From Plumapathes pennacea (Eukaryota > Cnidaria > Anthozoa > Antipatharia > Myriopathidae), in assembly GCA_964036295.1 (NCBI GenBank), contig OZ038464.1:25586508-25650507 (forward strand): a stretch of DNA of 64,000 nucleotides, written 5' to 3'. Below, piece by piece: positions 60,801-64,000 of the stretch (positions are counted from its first letter, which is position 1; each line of letters begins with the position of its first letter). The translations under genes were made by a program, and so were the position numbers. Under the pieces are notes generated by a model. The model had not been told where the DNA came from, did not search any database, and was given only the letters and a program-made list of their open reading frames with translations.

Positions 60801-63586
60801 AAAATTCCTGAGGTGAAGTATTTTTATTGTACACTTTGCTTCAAACCGTTGTTTCTTTGTTTCTACAACTTAAATGCTTATCTATTCGTATTTTAAGTGT
60901 ATCAATTCCTGGTACTGACCTTGTACACTTGCTCCCTTGGTGAAGTTTTTTTGTTTATCATTTTAGAAAAAGGATAACTCGACAGCACCTGCACGCCGCA
61001 AGCGACGGGAAACGAAGTCGAAAGCATTGGTAGGCACAAATATGAATGGAGGGAGTTGGGTTAGAGTGCATCACTGATATGTCCGCGATCCTCACAGTGG
61101 GTTGTGATACTAAATTTTGACATATTTCCTCGCAGGATTGCCGTAGTGCCAGATGCGAGACGTTTAACTGTAACCTGGGGCTGTTAGAGGTCAGGAGCAC
61201 GGTGGAAATCGAAATCACAGCTCGATTGTGGCAGAGCACCCTTGTCAAGGTAAGATGGCCATATTACTTTCCATTGGCGTATTTATCTATGCTCAAACTC
61301 CCTGAATCTCCCTGTGCATGTCCCCCTACCCTCTCCCCTCGCTCTCACTCTTCCTGTACGCCCTCTTCCCTTCCCCTCTTTCTATATAAAGCTCTCTCAA
61401 CTTGTCACTCAAACATTTCATTTTCTTGTTCTCTTCAGAATAAGGTTGGAGTGGTAGATTTGGAGACGGAAGCTCGGGTCAAAGTTCCAGGGAAGTTTTC
61501 TCAGCCCAACAAAAAAAATGACCAAGTGACGGTACGTCTGTTGTATGTGAGGTATCAGTATTAACGTGAATAAAATCTCCTAATTATGTGGAGAAACTGA
61601 GGGCTGCGAAATTAAGAAATTTTGGCGGGCGTAGACCAGCTAATAAACAACTGGACGGGGCAAAGTTTAAAATGAAGTAGGATAAGCCAGGTGCAAACAG
61701 TGAAAGGATACCAAGAAACGGCAAGGGACGCTGTAGACAAGACAAAATCATCAAAACAAAAATCAATAACAGCAAGATAGAGCAGAGAATTACATATAAC
61801 ATGATAAGACAAGAAACTCTAAACAAGGCAACACAAGACAGGTCAAGGCTAGGCTAGGTTAGGAAGGACAGAATGCATGCTGCAGAAGGGTAAGAAAGGA
61901 CAGGACAGGAGAGTGACAGAACAACTAGGATAGGACAGGACCTGTAAAGCCGTAAACACAACAGAGTATAGCATTAAGAAGAAGTTCAAATTTATCTGTT
62001 TTGGAATTCAGATAACAACACGTGCTAACCCGGCTGTGACAGACACAGCAGGTACGTCCCTTCGTTGGTATGAGATCCTCGGCGCTGTCATGGGTGGAAT
62101 CGTGTTGCTTGTCGTCGCTGTCGTTCTCCTTTACAAGGTAAGAATGTATTCTTTTATGATCCATTAAACATTTCCTCCCGCGCGTGATTGGTGGAATCGT
62201 GACACGTGATCGAATAACGTCCGCTTACGAGCGGACGTTATCAGCAAATAACTCCCGCCTGGCGAACCATCGCTGTTTATTGACAATATCCGAACACAGT
62301 TTTATGCATTTAATCACAAAAAGCATTACAAAATGATTACCGAGGAGGACATTAATTCATCTATCAAAAAAGCAGTTCCAGAAAGCACCAACAAGCTTCA
62401 CAGTCCTTGCGCCATTATTTGCGCTGCGAAAGGAAACATTTGAAGGATAATAAAGACAATAAACTACTTTTGGCTTCGGAAATATGCACAGATAATTGTT
62501 CTTGGACATTATCTGTTTCTCGAAGCTCACAGTTGCCCTCGAGCTTCGCTCTCGGCCAACTGTTCGCTTCTCGGAAAAGATAATATCCTTGGACAATTAT
62601 ACGTGCATATTTCCGAAGCAAAAACAGTTTATTGTTTATTTACTGTATGATGTGAATTATTAAAGTTTCCTAGTGCAGCAATGGTACTTACCAGCAGGCT
62701 AAGGCGTTATGTTAATATTTTGTTGCCATCATTATATTTGTGGAAGACCGTAAAAGGTAAAGCCTAGTCTCAGGATCAAATCGAGTTATATGGTATATTT
62801 GCACACAAAGCAATGGACATTTATATTGCCAGTTACTTGAGTGTGGACAAAATGATGATAGAAGTATGGTATAGCAATTGATCTGTACACGTGATACCAA
62901 CGCTGCACTCTGTAGATACACGTTTATCAGTCACCTTGCGTGGCAAACGAGCTAGTAATATCAGTGGACGGTATTCCCGCACATACCCTGTATTTCATAG
63001 TAACATTTTAACATACTTTCTCGATCTAATTCACTGTTCCTTGCTGTGTTGCTTTGTCTTCCGTTCTTCTCTGTGCCTATGCAAGTGTTGTATGCACTGT
63101 CATGTACAGCAGAAATTAGTATATACCACACAAGTGAATAGTGCTTTTCGCGCGCTCTGATTGGCTCCTCAATCTCGGAATATCAAGTACTATTCACCTC
63201 CCGGCGGCTTCCGGTAAAACAAAATGGCGCGCGAACCCAATTTTTGGCCCAATTTTGTCGGAAATGAAATAACTATTTGGGAGTTGGCTATTAAACTTGT
63301 GTGGTATATACTAAAACAATTATTCGCCTCAGTGTCGGTGAATAGCGGTGGATATTTACCTCGCCGAAACGGCTCGGTAAAATAATATCCACCACTATTC
63401 ACCTCCACTTCGGCGAATAATTGTTAAATAGCTTGATGTAACACTAGCAGCTTATTAACAATATCTTAATTTACAGTAGTCTTTAACATATTTTAATCGT
63501 CACTTTGTCCTCAGTATGGATTCTTCAAACGGAAACGAATTGGAAAAGAAATCTCGAATCCACAGAACGATGAAGAAGAAGACTAG
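43152..63586 (+). CDS. Integrin alpha subunit (no I domain), 32 coding exons
   Basis: Adhesion receptor alpha chain. Exons: 1a 43152-43339 or 1b 44836-45011, then 46622-46740, 47293-47366, 48020-48131, 48462-48566, 49516-49599, 50087-50131, 50370-50413, 50493-50561, 50929-50981, 53674-53767, 53847-53955, 54321-54421, 54913-55003, 55281-55326, 55432-55542, 55678-55733, 56074-56243, 56974-57108, 57803-57879, 58393-58540, 59029-59127, 59292-59362, 59479-59565, 59794-59893, 60092-60208, 60753-60812, 60967-61029, 61136-61249, 61439-61531, 62012-62137, 63515-63586. Phases join, giving 1006 aa with 1b or 1010 with 1a. Seven-bladed propeller with Ca loops at 289-297 (DLNSDGYSD), 354-362 (DINKDGYQD) and 416-426 (DVDMDNNHYPD, two residues longer than usual); no I domain between blades 2 and 3. 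Furin-type RRKRR at 861-865, TM ~962-982, GFFKR at 985-989 (1b numbering). Subclass (RGD- or laminin-type) not assigned. Confidence 0.96.
43355..43398. repeat. (TG)n and (ATTTTT)n simple repeat
   Basis: Starts within 20 bp of the exon 1a donor: a short TG run followed by ATTTTT units. Confidence 0.85.
44836..45011 (+). CDS. Integrin alpha alternative first exon 1b
   Basis: ATG, signal peptide ending near SVKA, then FNAGVENATVF and QFFGYSVSL. Ends AACTG|GTACGC, also phase 2, and completes a Trp codon with exon 2 (SNW-VLIGAPLAN). Trp-Val-Leu-x-Gly-Ala-Pro is the usual blade 1 form, so 1b is probably the main first exon. Confidence 0.88.
48750..49018. repeat. Trinucleotide microsatellite cluster (AAT)n, (ATC)n
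   Basis: About 12 AAT units (48774-48808) followed by interrupted CAT/CAC runs. A second ATC/GTC-rich block at 48940-49018 shares GTTAAACTTCGTCTTGAC-like flank with the first, indicating a local duplication of about 170 bp. Lies in integrin alpha intron 5. Confidence 0.85.
49296..49471. mobile_element. 176-bp near-perfect foldback next to integrin alpha exon 6
   Basis: Arms of about 75 bp: ATTTCCACTGGTTTGCCGTG at the left and CACGGCAAACCAGTGGAAAT at the right, meeting around CTCACTCGGCGAAGCGCC. Ends 44 bp before the exon 6 acceptor boundary. A degenerate partial arm lies at 49186-49215 (GGTAAATAAGAGTCCA). Confidence 0.85.
49642..49945. mobile_element. Palindromic element, copy 2 (137-bp core 49656-49792)
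   Basis: Inverted copy of 24525-24824; core TTACACGGCGGC ... GCCGCCGTGTAA is the same length (137 bp). Lies in integrin alpha intron 6. Confidence 0.75.
51583..51945 (+). pseudogene. Broken Arg/Glu-rich repetitive ORF, mobile-element remnant
   Basis: A frame from ATG at 51583 encodes 68 aa of RxRET.EQRxxRLNAxRKRHEQKR-type repeats and stops at 51787. A segment at 51700-51780 recurs at 51837-51917 (period 137 bp), continuing the theme out of frame. The composition recalls N-terminal regions of Helitron/PIF1-type helicase elements in invertebrates, but no helicase motif is present. Lies in integrin alpha intron 10. Confidence 0.4.
52895..53630. mobile_element. Pogo-like MITE with internal minisatellite
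   Basis: Perfect 17-bp inverted ends, CAGTAGAACTCCGCTAA at 52895-52911 and TTAGCGGAGTTCTACTG at 53614-53630, with TA on both sides (pogo/Tc1-type target). The interior from about 52945 is some 21 units of a 32-bp repeat (unit contains AGTTCGAATTAACCGAGTTT) with 31-33-bp variants; variant order repeats every 256 bp. The 3' end is 43 bp before integrin alpha exon 11. Confidence 0.9.
55138..55215. repeat. GT/GC-rich simple repeat
   Basis: Interrupted GTGTGTGCG/GTGCGTGC run in integrin alpha intron 14, ending about 65 bp before exon 15. Confidence 0.6.
56810..56935. mobile_element. 126-bp MITE with TTAGGCCCGGGTCAAACGTC ends
   Basis: Left TTAGGCCCGGGTCAAACGTC, right GACGTTTGACCTGGGCCTAA. An inner palindrome around GCATTGAGTTCGAC is present. 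Same end sequence as 20850-21097. Ends 38 bp before integrin alpha exon 19. Confidence 0.75.
60471..60509. repeat. (GACC)n microsatellite
   Basis: About nine GACC units, integrin alpha intron 26. Confidence 0.9.
62456..62635. mobile_element. 180-bp foldback MITE, integrin alpha intron 31
   Basis: ACAATAAACTACTTTTGGCT with CTTCGGAAATATGCAC at the left is mirrored by GTGCATATTTCCGAAG and AACAGTTTATTGT at the right; inner arms pair CTTGGACATTATCT with AGATAATATCCTTGG. Confidence 0.7.
63116..63427. mobile_element. Composite foldback repeat, copy B
   Basis: Direct copy of 37908-38200, 25,208 bp away, but complete at the 3' end: CTTCGGCGAATAATTGTTAA mirrors AACAATTATTCGCC. Lies in the last integrin alpha intron, 87 bp before the final exon. 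Confidence 0.8.
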
Positions 63587-63914
63587 ACAGAGTCTATGGC
63601 CAGTTTTTCACGAGTTGAACTAAAGGCAACTTAGCTCAAACGATGGCTCTTGCTATCCCCGTCCATCCGTCCACACATATCCTTTTCGATTGCAAAAGGA
63701 AATTTTTCGAAACTTTTATAAACCGCGCTTGCTCTCCAATCAGTTCTTTTTTTCTTGAACGGCGGTTACACAAGTCATTACCCAATCATGTAGTAAAACA
63801 GTGGACACAGCTTTTTAGATAATGTTTGCGAATAGTATAAGTGTGTAATAATATAAGTGTGTAATTATAATTATAATTATTTAATAAGGAAAACTAAGTT
63901 TCAGAAGAAATGCG

Positions 63915-63920
63915 AATAAA
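63915..63920 (+). terminator. Integrin alpha poly(A) signal AATAAA
   Basis: The first AATAAA after the stop codon (63584-63586), giving a 3' UTR of about 350 nt. Confidence 0.65.
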
Positions 63921-64000
63921 TTGCATTAGGTAATGATGCACTTTGTATTGGCGTAAGAGCGGGTCCCACAGCGGTTTTTGGATGACTGTCGATAGTAATC

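Overview
The window reads as nuclear DNA of an invertebrate metazoan, most likely an anthozoan cnidarian such as a stony coral or sea anemone. The sequence itself shows AT-rich DNA, genes split into many short exons by GT-AG introns of 0.1-3 kb, animal-specific gene families (integrins, Rheb, canopy, class A GPCR), and introns crowded with short inverted-repeat transposons (MITEs). The anthozoan call is inference from this overall character; no single base proves it.

Layout. 0.1-1.6 kb: an intronless class A (rhodopsin-family) peptide-type GPCR on the minus strand. 1.6-10.1 kb: no confident gene, with repeats and two orphan exon-like segments. 10.1-26.2 kb, minus: a complete integrin beta gene, which I rebuilt as 27 coding exons joining in frame to 782 aa. 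27.5-31.5 kb, minus: a complete canopy/CNPY2-type ER saposin-like gene (6 exons, 194 aa, C-terminal HDEL). 32.4-36.5 kb, plus: a complete Rheb GTPase gene (8 exons, 184 aa, CaaX box CVIL). 39.8-41.4 kb, plus: an intronless MFSD6-like major-facilitator transporter (555 aa). 43.2-63.6 kb, plus: an integrin alpha gene without an I domain, rebuilt as 32 coding exons (1006 or 1010 aa). It has two homologous first exons, both in phase with the shared exon 2.

How the genes relate. The alpha and beta chains form one obligate heterodimer family, yet their genes lie 17 kb apart in divergent orientation. Between them sits a gene for an ER-lumenal canopy protein, a family that includes GRP94 co-chaperones, and GRP94 folds integrins in vertebrates. 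A functional cluster is inference; co-location and intact reading frames are directly visible. Canopy and Rheb are head-to-head with 903 bp between start codons.

The non-coding space is dominated by MITEs. They include a TTAA-flanked ~210-bp family (five near-complete copies), a ~351-bp family with one copy in each of the beta, canopy and Rheb genes, several palindromic foldbacks, a nested insertion, and a pogo-like element whose interior has become a 32-bp minisatellite with a 256-bp higher-order period. All exon coordinates below were derived by hand from splice consensus, phase and family resemblance. No alignment or database search was run.
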